A DNA stretch of 64,000 nucleotides from Turritopsis dohrnii. Its lineage: Eukaryota; Cnidaria; Hydrozoa; Anthoathecata; Oceaniidae. The notes under the pieces are model-generated. The model was not told the DNA's origin, did no database searches, and saw only the letters and a list, made by a program, of their open reading frames with translations. Positions 11,398 through 23,800 of this stretch are shown here, piece by piece. Numbering within the stretch: the stretch's first letter is position 1; each line of letters begins with the position of its first letter. The position numbers and the translations under genes were made by a program. The stretch spans positions 372,001 to 436,000 of the forward strand of contig BQMF02000036.1 in the NCBI GenBank assembly GCA_027922465.2, in the 5' to 3' direction.

Positions 11398-13097
11398 CGA
11401 ATTAACGATTCGTGATTCGTGAATCACAAGCCATTTTCATAATTTCACGAAAATTTTTTTCCAAATTATAATAAAATCACGAACCACAATGTCCTGATGT
11501 ACATTAACATTGACATCAGACTTAATTTTTGCACTGTAAAGTTAAGTCTCACTGTATTTTTTGGCTAATTCTTCCCTAAAAACGATTTTCAAATAAGAAA
11601 ATGTCACACGCTCGCTACATAAGCCTACCGTATTTATTTACAAGGACAGACATTCTTCCGACATCCGAATATTACTTACTTGTACTTGTAGCTTTAGCCG
11701 GATCATCATTGCGACGACAGTCAGCGACATAATATATAATAATATACATAAGAATATTCACAAGTGAAATATAATGTATTACGACAATTGCCTCATTTTT
11801 GTATAATTTTTAACAACAAATTCGGAGTGTCAGATCCCTGTGGCATGGTTCCAAATGGGGCTGCTGGTTCGATCGTAAATCAACGAAACGTCATGGCTTA
11901 AAGTGTTAGCATGTAATCTCAATGCCAGCTTCATAAATTGGCCACAACTGCATTTTCCGCCAATCTAGACACCTATATTTCAAAAATTTTCCCCTTCGCG
12001 GCCACGATGAGGCCGCCTCACAGAGTCACTGTCCTAAGCAAATCACTAAGTTATCACAATGACTTTTGAACCATTAATTCGAACCCTGAATTTAACACTA
12101 ATAAAAAACGTCAACTCTAATTCTAAGTTATTTTGGTAAATCCCTTTCAGCCCTGTTTGTAAGATTTCAGAACCGTGTGCGATCGCTCGTCTATATTTTC
12201 CATCCGTGCCATTTTTTCGCACGCCTTGTTACATTTTAGGCGTGCGTTTCTGTTTTATGGAGTGTCATATGTATTAAGTCATGCTAGATCATTCTAAAGA
12301 CGTGTTATGACTTTTAAATGTCTCTAGTTGCAAGAAATTGTCTTAAGAAACACAGAAAATGCAGCTTTATCACAATACTTTAATTTTTCATGAATTTTCA
12401 TATTACTGGAGTCACTAACTCCTATTATTCAAGCAAGCCTTTATTGATCATTACTGATTTATATAATTGATCATTACTGATTTAATTGCGTGGTGTCATG
12501 GTAAAATCGATTATAATTCCCACAAAAACAAAAGAGAACAAAAAATAACTAAAACACATAACACTCACATTATTTCATAGGAGTTTCGTTGATATAGTAG
12601 CTATAATATTAAAATGTTTCTACAATTTCAGTTTTACCGTTCATTTATCATAAAAAATAAATGGTGCGTTGCACATATAAGTTCGAAGGGTGAAAGTTAT
12701 TGAATTTGAATTTAACACTAATAAAAAAACGTCTACTCTAATTCTAAGTTATTTTGGTAAATCCCTTTGGTGAAAACTTTTTTTTATTTTTCTCATATCA
12801 GGGAAAGTCAGAATTATTTTTATTCAACAGATATTTTGCCTTCAACAAGTGGAGATGTGCCCTTAACTGAAGAGGTCATATTGCAACATTTTTAGTGATC
12901 TTTATTGATTTTTGTAACTTCATTCAGATAATATTCCAATAAAGAGTTAATTTGGGAAAAGGCAAATGAAAACATTTGACGAGTTGCAAAAATTCTCTTT
13001 TGAAATACTCACCTTCATTTTAATAAAAATACTACCCGCCTGTTTCCTTCAGTTTTTCATCATAAGATTTACGTGGTAGATTGTCTGAAAGCTGTGT
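11398..13097. other. Gene-poor stretch with a direct repeat
   Basis: A block of about 62 bp at 12087-12148 is repeated at 12707-12768 with near identity (TTTAACACTAATAAAAAACG ... GTTATTTTGGTAAATCCCTT). On the minus strand about 11830-11915 resembles part of the 13098-13355 frame (a PFGTMPQ motif), suggesting a decayed second copy of that exon. Confidence 0.45.
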
Positions 13098-13355
13098 TTA
13101 CACAGGGCTCCAAAACTCTCCCATGTCCTGGCTGTAAAGCTTGCGTGTGTGGGTGCACACACTCTTCTCGCAGTAGTCAATGTTGATGATGGAGAGTTGG
13201 AAAACCTGTGGCAAGGTTCCGAATGGTAATTCCTCTGTCCGTTCGAGTCTCATTGTCATACAACAGTCGAGCATAAGAGTGTTAGCATGAAGTACTGGAA
13301 CCGACGTAATTTTCCTTGCACAACCTTTTGAAGATCGTAATAATTTGAAAATCAT
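13098..13355 (-). CDS. Possible exon, hypothetical protein
   Basis: The minus-strand frame contains VPVLHANTLMLDCCMTMRLE and then EELPFGTLPQ. The same peptide pattern (LHANTL..AMTFR then PFGTMPQ) can be read in degenerate form on the minus strand at about 11830-11915, so the sequence was duplicated as a coding unit. A CAG/GTTTTCC junction after PFGTLPQ (about 13201) could be a splice donor, in which case the remaining frame is intron. I do not recognise the family. It could be a host exon or a transposon-protein fragment. Confidence 0.3.
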   Translation of the reverse strand: MIFKLLRSSKGCARKITSVPVLHANTLMLDCCMTMRLERTEELPFGTLPQVFQLSIINIDYCEKSVCTHTRKLYSQDMGEFWSPV

Positions 13356-14512
13356 TTTACTTCCGTAATACTTAAAAACAAATATTTTTTTCTGTTTTAA
13401 ATGTCGAAATAATCATACACAAGTTACTCCCTAACAGAACTTGAAAAATTAATTGATCAACAGATAAGTAACATTTTAATGTGTCTCACAGGATAAAAGA
13501 AAAGTAGTGGGTTTTCAATAAATGAAATTGAAAGTAGATTTTTATAATACCATATCTGCTCAAGTAGCGGCGAAGATTACACAGCAGAAGAAAACGTTAG
13601 TAGAGGAATTGCGTCAGTAACTGATTGCTGTTGTTCGTTACTATGACGAGTGTAGGTGGGTGTCTTTGTTGCCATGAAATTGACGAAATAAAATATTTCA
13701 AATTTGCGGGCAAGTTAAACAAGAAAATAATAAAACGCAAAAAATACCATACTAAGAAAATGTGATTTTATTGTACGTTCTTTACAAATCATGAAGATTT
13801 TACGAGAAAAGACAATGTTTTGTTGTCAATGTTACATTTATGAAACTCCAGCCTTTTGTATTTTTTTTATTTCTATGATTATTTCATGTGGTAGTCACTC
13901 TTTAGGTGCTAATTTTGGCTGTAGGAACTTGTTTTCGCAAATAGATTCACGCGCATCGACTCTTTTCATAGCGAGATTCAAAGTTCCGTCGTGAAAGTCG
14001 CAGTTTATCCACTTTTACAGACTTTGCAACAAAATTTTGTGTTGATTTTTCATATGCAATAGTATAAAGGGAAATGTTATCAACTTATCCATCAACTTAT
14101 CCATTTGTATGTAGAGGGGTGCTAGGTCCCAAAATCTCATACAGCTTCCTAGAAACCAAGATTAACAAAATATCAACAAACTGTAAAAATAATGAATATC
14201 AAGTGAATTTGTCAAATGTCAATAAGTCACTACAGGAAACTATTAGTTATGCATTTTAATAAAAAAGTAAGTCATATAAAAAGAACCAGTCCCCACACCT
14301 CCTTATAGATGCTTAGCCAGAAATATCCTGATAATCTTTGTTCCACAAAAGTAAAATTCACATCACTTGGAAACATCACTCACAAATAATTCCACTTCAG
14401 AATTTCTCCACTTGTTTGTGGACTTTTGAGTGGCGTAAGAGATTTTTGATATTTTGAACTTCATCTTAATATCATATTTTAGGCCCTTAACAAAATGCTT
14501 TTTATCATACAG
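13356..14512. other. Upstream region of gene copy 1
   Basis: Homology with the region upstream of gene copy 2 begins near 14318 (matching 50526). The earlier part is unrelated to the other copy. No first exon with a matching splice phase (ending with one base of a codon) and an ATG could be identified with confidence, so the promoter and start of the gene are not placed. Confidence 0.4.
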
Positions 14513-14806
14513 AGCTCTGGATTGCATACCTTATTGATCAACGACTGCGTGCACAAACATCTGTGGACAAAAAGAAATTTTGCAAAGCTTTATTATGTGG
14601 TGATAACCTAAAGGTGGAGGAGCTGTTTGACCAATATAAACAGGAGAGACCAGTTCTTGAATGTTTTGCTTACATGTTGTCACATCACGTATCGAACTGG
14701 GAAGATGAAAACTTTTTAGTATTTGTTAACGAAACTCTGAGGAATTGTGGTCTCAAGACCCACATCATCACTAGAGAACAACTGGAAAAGCTACCAGTTC
14801 TAGGAG
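14513..14806 (+). CDS. Gene 1 exon A: N-terminal alpha-helical domain
   Basis: The acceptor ACAG ends at 14512 and the donor GTACG begins at 14807. The exon opens in mid-codon (two bases), so at least one upstream exon is needed. It encodes about 97 residues (LWIAYLIDQRLRAQTS..., then KKFCKALLCGDNLKVEELF and later ENFLVFVNETLRNCG). This is predicted all-helical and could be another Death-fold module, but I recognise no family. Where the other copy has Met (50773) this one has GTG/Val (14563), so that Met is not a conserved start. About 10 of 97 residues differ from copy 2. Confidence 0.7.
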
Positions 14807-17800
14807 GTACGAAAATATTTCAATTTTACATTGTTATAATGAGAAACAAGACGGAGGGTCGAAAGATTGTTTTACTACGCTTATGTTTTCAAGAATAGCA
14901 ACCCTATAAATAACGCCCATTCTAGATACATTCCCAAGGGTTCATTGGATTGCAGAGCGGAATTTATAATAAAACGTTCTGCATAATCCTGAGTGTTTTC
15001 GTACTTCTGTGTAACCTCCCTTTTTTTGAGCCTATGTAAGAAGTAATGTTTATTGCAAGATTTAATGTTCACAAAATATGTTTGTTGATATGAGCAGGGA
15101 AAACTGTTTCAAAATTATTACCAAAAAATAGGGGAAAATAGTTAGGGAAAGATTTATTTTGTTACTTTTCCCCAAAGAACAAGCTCCTGTCTTGATTAAA
15201 ATCTGTTATAAATTTTACTACACATATTAAAAAATGATTCTCTAAGGAAGTGTGTACATCTCCTGAAAATTATCATGAAATTGTCATCTTCCCCTAATAA
15301 AGCATTATGATTATTATCAGTTATCAGTGTTATAGACCTTAAGGAAGGTCAGTCCCTTTATCATAGTAAGATGGTACAAGTCCCAAACGTGACTGAATGA
15401 AATGTATATATTGTGCTACTTTTGACTGATATTTTTATTTGATAGGCACATTGGAAGATGACTGTTTTCAAAGTGTGGAAGAAAAATCAAGGAAATTTAT
15501 GGAAATTTTCAATCAAATTTCAACACGACTGCCTACCCTTCAAAGAGTGATTGGTCACTTGCTTGTTGAATACCATCAAGTAGAAACCATAAGAATGGAC
15601 TACCCTGATGATGTGAAAGAGAGACTATACCAAGTACTATGCAAATGGCGTGAATCAAACGATCAATCTCAAACTACGTGGGCCTATCTGAAGAAAGTAT
15701 TAACCCATTTGGATGAAGGTCAAGTTGTGGCAGATATTGACCAAGGTATAGTGAAAGTTTCTACTTTTGAATTATATCTGTAATATCTTTTATCTTTTAT
15801 AAACAACTGATAGTCTTTATTTACTAAATAAACATTTTCTCATTCTTAATTCTAGATTTGTTTGGTGTAAATTCTAAAAGGTATGATTTACATAATTATT
15901 TATTTAACAAACGTTTCTTGAATCATTTTAACAAATGTATGTTGCAGAGCAGGATACATTTTTTGTTTCTATTCTGTGATGTTTTTGTCTATTTTCACAT
16001 GGGATTCTACACACGAAAGAGGGATTTGATGCATTGTTCTCAAGGTTAGACTGTAAACAAGAATACTAAATCTAAAAGTTTCTAAAACAATTAAAATAAA
16101 TCATCAATCAAACCCACTGAAAATTCTCACTACTTTCAAAGAAATTTAACAATGCTTGTGTATAATTTTTTCTGTATGGAGTATGAAGTGCGTATATATA
16201 GCTTTAAGAAACTAATTTCCAAACTGTATTGTGAACATGGGTCATTGTTGTTACTCGTATTTCGTCATTCAACTTGAAAGAAAACACATTTTGCTGTATT
16301 TTAAAAACTTTGTAAAGAATGGTGTTCACTTGGGGGAACCCTTCCTAGAAGATACAAGCAAACATGTTAAAGATCTAAGCTTAGATACTACATCCTGTCT
16401 TTTTTCCAACATTTTGAATTTCCAACGTTCAAAGTCAGGGACTCATCTGGTACGAGTTGGTCTTTGTTCGATCTGGTCGTCTGTTGTATTATATCAGATG
16501 GCCTCCGTTTCTAATAGAGATTGACTATTTTGTGACTCATATCAATAGGCACATCATCAGTTTTTGCCTCCCGAACGTTTTACTAGTTTCACGTTGTCAT
16601 GTCAAAATGATGTTTTCTTCCCCTTCTGGATTTGAAGTCTGCTTCCTTTGATAGATGATACATTCCAGGTGATTGGATCATAAAAGATTTTTTTTTTCCT
16701 TTTTGACATCATGTTTTTTCAAGACACTGTCCCCTTTGTGGAATTCATGTTGTATTGGGTATTTTTTGGTGCGTTGTTGAAATACATTTGAAATGCTGGT
16801 CCTTTAATTTAATTTCTTGGTTTTTGGTAAAAGGATTGAAGCTTGCTCATCCTTGTCTTAGGAACAGCTTGCATAACATAGTGATTCTACCTTCATTGGA
16901 TCTGGGGTGATTCCATTGGCTGTGAACCGCATTCTCCAGAATGTAGTCTCTTTTTGGTTGAATTTTCACTGTGAGCGGTTTATTGTTAGACCAATCTCAT
17001 TGAATCTGGCAAAAAGAGCTTGTAGTGCTCTCTCATGAGTTTTTGATTTTCTGCAACTGTTATATCATTGTGTATGTTTGCTATGCAAGCACTTCCCAAA
17101 GAATTGTATCCACTTCTTCGGCTGAGTTGATCCTTATTCACATTTGAAATGTTTTAACTGAATATTGCTTTAAAGTCCTTGACGGTTGGAATTACATTCC
17201 TGGTTCTTTGACATTGTTCATGTCCACGGTGAACCTGATCTCTCCCGGTTTTTGTTTGGGTGACACGGGGTTTGGAAACCCATTCTAGTGGCCCGTGGAC
17301 ATCTTCAATAATGTCCTGATGAGTAATTGATCAAATTTCTCTCGGAGATGGATTGGGACATGGTACTATGGCTGGTTGGTTTGTCTATGTGTTGATATGG
17401 TTGCTATTTCGTCTTTTTGTGCAGTTGTGGGATACATGTAATTAGCTGTGTTTTTCCTCGCTTTCTGAGTCTTTCTGCAGTGTTTTTATTAAGGGTGCTG
17501 TCTATTTGATGTTGGGGCAGGTGTAAGACAGCCTTTGCTGAAGTCTGCCACATTTATGACACTGTTATGGTCATCTTTAGGTTGCAGTCTTCTTACATAA
17601 ATTCTTTAAGGTCCCAACAGTGTTTCAAGGCTCCTCTGCTGAGTTTTTTATACTTGCATTTGAATACAATTTGATCTCTTATTTTTTCATCTCTGTCACA
17701 ATGTTCACTTTGAATTCAGAGTCTGTTTTTGAAATCTTCAATGTTCTCATCTAATGCTTGTTTCATTGGTTTCTGACTCGTACGTTGTGATCAGTTTTGT

Positions 17801-20800
17801 TTTACAGTCAGTAACTTTTCTGATCTTTCCTCCTCCAATGGATCTCAGCAGCACCTGTTTTGTCCTTCATCAGTGATTGCTGAGGCTAGGATGTAATCGT
17901 CAAGTTGTTCTGCCCACTCTATAAATGCTTCTCCAAGGGGTGTTGAGTTTGGTCTAATTTTGGTAGCATCCTTCCAAATGTTGCTACAGCCATAGTTGCT
18001 TCACTGAGTTTTATCTCATCACCAGGTAGTGTTCACTTTACAGTTTTATTATATACTAAAAGGCAAAGCCTTCCCAAGCATAACATAATTATATTTAATT
18101 AAGAATTGAAGCTTGGATACTACAGTGGTTAATACAGTAAAATCTGAACAACTGATCTTTTTAAGTAGCGATTACAACATAATAACACTACCGAATATTG
18201 AACCATAACGTTACTGATGTTGAGGCATGTAATCTGCTTTCACTTTGCAGTTTTTGTCATTTATCGTTCAACTTATATGTTCTTATTTAATGTTTTTTTA
18301 CCTCATGAGTTGCACTTATGTCAATTATCTTGAGAAATGACATTTTGTTAATTTTACAATTATAGCCAGACCAGTGTCAATCTAGAATCTTTTATTTCCG
18401 GTAAGATTGTGTTTTTTAATTATTCTGTTACTACATGAACGTATGACCTCATGATCACTTATTATGATACTTAAATCACTTAGCTGTCTAAAAGCAGTTT
18501 GAAGTTAAAAAGCTGCAATTGGAAATGTTTGAAGTAAACATAATTGAAACATTTCAATTTGTTTTTTAAATTTTTGATTTTGTTGTTTCTAAAACCCAGA
18601 TAGAACCACATGAGGTTTGAATTAGTCGAAACTAAATGAATAACAAATATAATTTTGTTTTTCATTTTATTTTCATAATTTTAGTTACTGATGGCCAAGA
18701 AGAAACATCTGTTTTTCGCACAAAGCCTGGAGTCTTAACCCATTCGGCATTCAGAGATTTTTATGAGAAGTTGGATTTATCAAAGATAGAAAGGCCAGAG
18801 CAAGTCAGCATTGTCACTAGTGGTAAACTGTCCACCACGAAATTATCGTTTGGAGACTATACTGAGAAATGCAGAAATTTTTTTGCAGATTACTTCAGCA
18901 TTGATGTTTATGACTTGCTTAATGAGAATATTAGGTTTCCACCAGCATATATGTGTAGAAAGAAACTTTATGATGTCGCTGCAAAATTTGAACTACCCAA
19001 CACAGTTTTGATAACAGACTATAATCTTATCGAACATTGTAAGATGCTTCATTGTGATCTTAATGACATTTGTGATAAACTGCGAATCGAACCTTCATCA
19101 ATTGTGGAAGAAAAACAATTTCTAGTGTTTGATTATGTAAAGCAATGCATCTTCATCGTGCATTACAGTGAAGCTGACAGTGAAGAAAGAGCTCTGATAG
19201 ACTTGAAGGCTGGTGATAACTTTTACCGACTGTTTTTCTACGTATTCAGTCCACTTCTTGGAGAAGACCTCTCATATGTCAATGTAGTAGCTGCACCAAA
19301 TCTTGAACATGAATGCGAAAACCCTCTTATATTAAACAAGTTTAACATTTATGAAGCAGATTTGTCTGAAAAACTTAAAGATTTGCATTCCTTGATTGAG
19401 CATATCAAAAAACAATCTAATGTTGCAAACAAAAGTCACCATCTGGTAGTACTTGCAGTTAGTTATGTCTTCAGTTTCCTGGCTATTACGAAAATTGGAC
19501 CAGATCTTTTATGTGGGACAGTCTCTGAAAAGATATTATTAATGTGGCTTACTAAAGAGCAATTAAGAGTTGTGTTCCATGAGGAACTTTGGAAAATAGT
19601 GACTGGGGGATATGGTTCTGGCAAATCTGTAGTGGCAAGGTATTTTCTTGAACATTTGGTAAAGCATGCAACAGAGCCTGTAGATATATACTTTGTATTA
19701 TTTGATAATGAAAGCTTGTACCTGAAAGGCTTTGAAGATGTTTTCCAGAAAATTAAAGATGCTGGCCGTTCTGGAAACGCAAATGTCCTTTTTGGAAACT
19801 GTAAAGATATAGAAATGTGGCTATCACAGGAATTTGAAAAAATTTGTGGAAACCAAAGTAAAAAGATTCCTTTCACTGTTTCAAATATGCTGCTGGCTGT
19901 AATAGAGAAGGCGAAATCTTCAGGCAGAAGGTTCCATCTGATTGTTGATGAGCTAGATGCTGAAGTCATCAATGCAGTAGAAGCACTTGCACTAAAAAGC
20001 ATCTTCAAACACAATAGAGTATCTCTGGAGAAATCCCAAATTTTGTTTTCGATGCGTTCAATGGAAAAAAGGCGTGCTAATGTTGTTGGTAACCAAAGAA
20101 TTGAACATAGTTCCTTTCAATGTTATAAAGATTGTGGAATGGAAGTTATTCCATTGTCATTATCAATGCGTACCACCAAGCAAGTTTTGAGAATCGTTCA
20201 AATATCAATGAAGGGAATCACTCGCCCAAACAGAATATCGCAACCACATCAAAAAAAGTCAACATTCGAATTTTTAAAAAAGTATTTCAGACGTCGTCAA
20301 AACTCAACAAATCAATTTGAGGACTCTTCCTCCTCCAGTCAAGCTTACGTAAGCCAAAGAAGTGAGAACATGTCACATATTTCTTCTGACACAGAAGTTT
20401 TTGCAGTGGATGTTGGGAAACTCCAAGTGGAACATTCGAACCCAGACAAGCTTGATTCATTTGCTCAAGACCACGATGAAAAGTTTCAGGGCTCCAAGTC
20501 TGCTATTGAAACCGATTTTATTTTTCAGCAATGTACTGACTGTGGGCACAATCTATCTGGTCGGCAACCTGTTTTGGTATTATTAAATGAAGATTCTAAG
20601 GAAGACTTGGGTTGTGCAGAAAAAATCACTTTGTTATCCATTGCTTTACAACGTCACTGCTACAACACACCAAGTAGAAATGAGAAACGGATGATAATAT
20701 GCAATGAGGAAAATGAATACAAGTTGTGTATGTCTGCGTTGACTTGTCTGGAAAAGAAATACAATCTTTACATACCAGGTGCTTTTGATTATCAATCGTT

Positions 20801-23800
20801 TGATAAGAAATTACTGGAATCGCATGCAGTAATCACTGACTACACTGGATCACGGGGAATGGAGTGCTCACAAGTCGTTGTTTTAGTCAATCCTTCAGAG
20901 CATTTCAAGAGACAGTTTTTTATTGAAACAGTCTCTCGTTGCACCGACCATCTGGTGTTGATTGTTCCCTATCATCATCAGAAAAAACATAAAAAAGAAA
21001 AAGAATCAATGGCTACCATTGTCAGGAATTTATATCATGAAAATGAAACATCTGAGGACAGTTTACTGGATATATTTTCATACTTACTTACTGAAAGTCC
21101 AGATAAAGAGTTTCCACACGCTGTTTCCTCTTACTGCAGTAAATCAAAGATAACTACCATCAAAATCAACACGAATCATTCTCAACACAAGAAATATTGC
21201 AAAGTTACCGAACCAGCTGAGGTGCCAAATAAGCCTAAGTCAGATGAAAATGCTGCGTCACGGTATCCAGTTGTTCTTTTACTTGTTGCAAAACAATTTT
21301 CATTTCATTTTCAATACTTGACGTTTTCAGGTTTTGTTTCGATCTATTTATGTTCCTGTTATGTTTGAACACTTTGAATTCTGAACACTTTCTGTTGACC
21401 CAATTATACGTATACATTGCATGTTAGTGTAGTTATATTTGATAGTTTTATCATTTGTATCTTTAGCTTCATGCAGCCAGAACCTGTGAAAGATCTTCAG
21501 GGACGAATGTTATCTGATAATTCCATAGAACTCACTTGGGTTCATCCTGAGAATTCCTTTCAAGTGGCAAGAACGAAAATGTCGGCGAATACATCGCAAA
21601 CTAGTGAAGAGTACGATATCATACATCCACATTTTCATGGCAACAGAGTCCAACTAACTGTAGAAAATCAATTAACATGTAAATTTGTAATACATGCCAT
21701 CAGTAAATATGGAGGCATACTGTCTGCACCAGCTGAGATACATTACCCGTCGAATATTATTCGAAGGTATACTTTCTTTGTTCTCAACACTGTTCTTTAT
21801 GCTTTATAATGATGGGTTTTTTTTATAGTAAACCATCAAACTCGCCTACTCAAACTACGTCTTCTCCCCTCTCATCTGCACCTCCTAAGGAATCCTCATC
21901 GAGTAATGTTGGAAGGTAGGCTGTATTTTATTTTTATTTAGTTTGTAAATTTGACAGAAGAAAGCTCCACATAAAGTGCTTGTGACGATGATTAGTGAAC
22001 AGTAGTTTGTTTACATGCTTAAGTAGTTCTGCTAATGCTGATGTTTTCATCGTTTTCTTAATAGTCAACCATCAAACATGGAAGCTACGTCATCCTTATC
22101 CAAGAAATACACTTTTGCGGGTATGTATGATTTATTTGATAGAGTCAATTTTAGACTTAAGATTTTCTACCTTATTTCTCATATTTCTGTTTAAACACAG
22201 TGTTAATTGACTAGTAATCAAGTTTCGCTTTGTTTGTATGTATCTATTGTTTCTCTAATTACATGCCCTTACTTCATAAAGTTCAATTTTTTTGGATTCC
22301 GCAGTGGAATTATTATCTAGTACTAAAAATCAATGTTAGTGGATGGCGTAGATCACAGAATAAAACTGTGTTTGCGCTAGATAAGATTCATAAATTCCTT
22401 TCTAGGGAAGAGGGTGTTTACGTGAATGGGCGTACATATTTAGTTTGAAATATGAGTGTTTTTCCAAAATCATAAATAATGAAACTGTTTGAAAGGTTGA
22501 GCACATTTATGAATAAACTTTGTGTTTTCGATTTTACAATATCTACTACCCTAAATAGTGCAACTATTGCTTCAAGTTCGCTGTTCGGCCACTTTTTATC
22601 GCTAATTTTGATGGTTAATCTCTATGCAAACTTTGACTTCAGAGAACTATATTTTTTCGATAGTACCTCTGGAATTTTTCTTCTGGTGCTGTTATAGTAT
22701 CTTTTAAATAAATCTGTTTAATGAAATGAATGCTAAATGATGTTAAAATCATAGTCTTTGTTTTATATACAGCTTTTCCAGTTTTAACCGAAGTCCTCTC
22801 TCCCTGCTGTTATACTTTTGTTATTATCATGTGATTTGAACCATGTATAAGTTTCGAACATTATTAACTCTGCCTGTGTACATTTTCGAATAAAATAACA
22901 ATAGATTAAGTTCTTTTTCTTCCCGCCAAGCATAGTTCGATTTCACTTTTATCTTCTCGTCGTTCAGTTGGATTGAAGACTTGTAAGCATCGGAGGTGCT
23001 GCTGTTATTAACTTTAAATTTTTGATACGTTTGAATCTGAATAAACAGATGTTCTAACTTCTCATACAAATATCTTTAGCAACAAGGTAAAAACATATTT
23101 GATCAAGTTTTCATTTCTGTAGATTGTAGAATATTTTCAGATCCTGATCTGCTCTTGAATAAAGGGAAATTTCGAAGATTCATTTCTCTTTAATTAATAA
23201 ACTAGCATGTAGCTTTAGCTAAAAATGCCCCCGCGCTCAAGCATTCCAATTTGTACACACAGCGCAAGCTATACATTGCAAGCCTACAACGGAAACAAAA
23301 ACAAACAAAATTTTGTTACTTTTTGTTTAGGCCTATGTCACACTGATGCTAATATACCTTTCAAAAAGTGTAAATAAGGCTTAACAAGTAATATCAGAAA
23401 GTATTTGCTACAAACAAAAGAAATGTGTGAACTGAAACCATGGATACGTATTTTATAATCAAAGATTTGTTAAAGAAATTCTGTAAGAACCAAAAGAAAA
23501 AAGAACTTTAAAAAAAAAAAAAAATTAAAGCGAAAGATCCATTAGAAATCTGCGTTTCAAAGTATGATTCGAAACAAAAAATAGCCAAAGTTTACATAAA
23601 AAAAAGCAAGAAAAAAATATAAAAAGGTTTTATTGATCATGATCACACCAGGTTTGAAGGACAGAAAGAAGGAAAAACACGAAGAACGACAATTTGTAGG
23701 TTTCTTGCATACACAGAAATCCAATTAAAATCTTTTTGAGGCAAGATCCGCCAAAAATCAGTGCATTGAATAAAATTTATTGAATGAAACATTTAGAGCT

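Noticed and set aside
14563..14898. Exon A as a stand-alone small protein running to 14898
   Set aside because: The frame past 14806 enters the family B repeat; the donor at 14807 and in-phase joining to the Death-domain exon in both copies explain it better.
18685..19600. Nuclease (NERD or PD-(D/E)XK-like) domain before the Walker A
   Set aside because: The strand pattern is suggestive, but no catalytic D...(D/E)xK arrangement can be pointed to by eye.
19463..20014. 183-codon minus-strand frame (and 56338-56775 in copy 2)
   Set aside because: Antisense shadow of the NTPase exon; it has no independent domain and is not equally maintained in the two copies.
21263..21368. Continuation of the copy-1 NTPase frame past the donor
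   Set aside because: Copy 2 has a stop ten codons after the same donor while the sequence is otherwise almost identical; the phase-consistent acceptor at 21467 makes this an intron.
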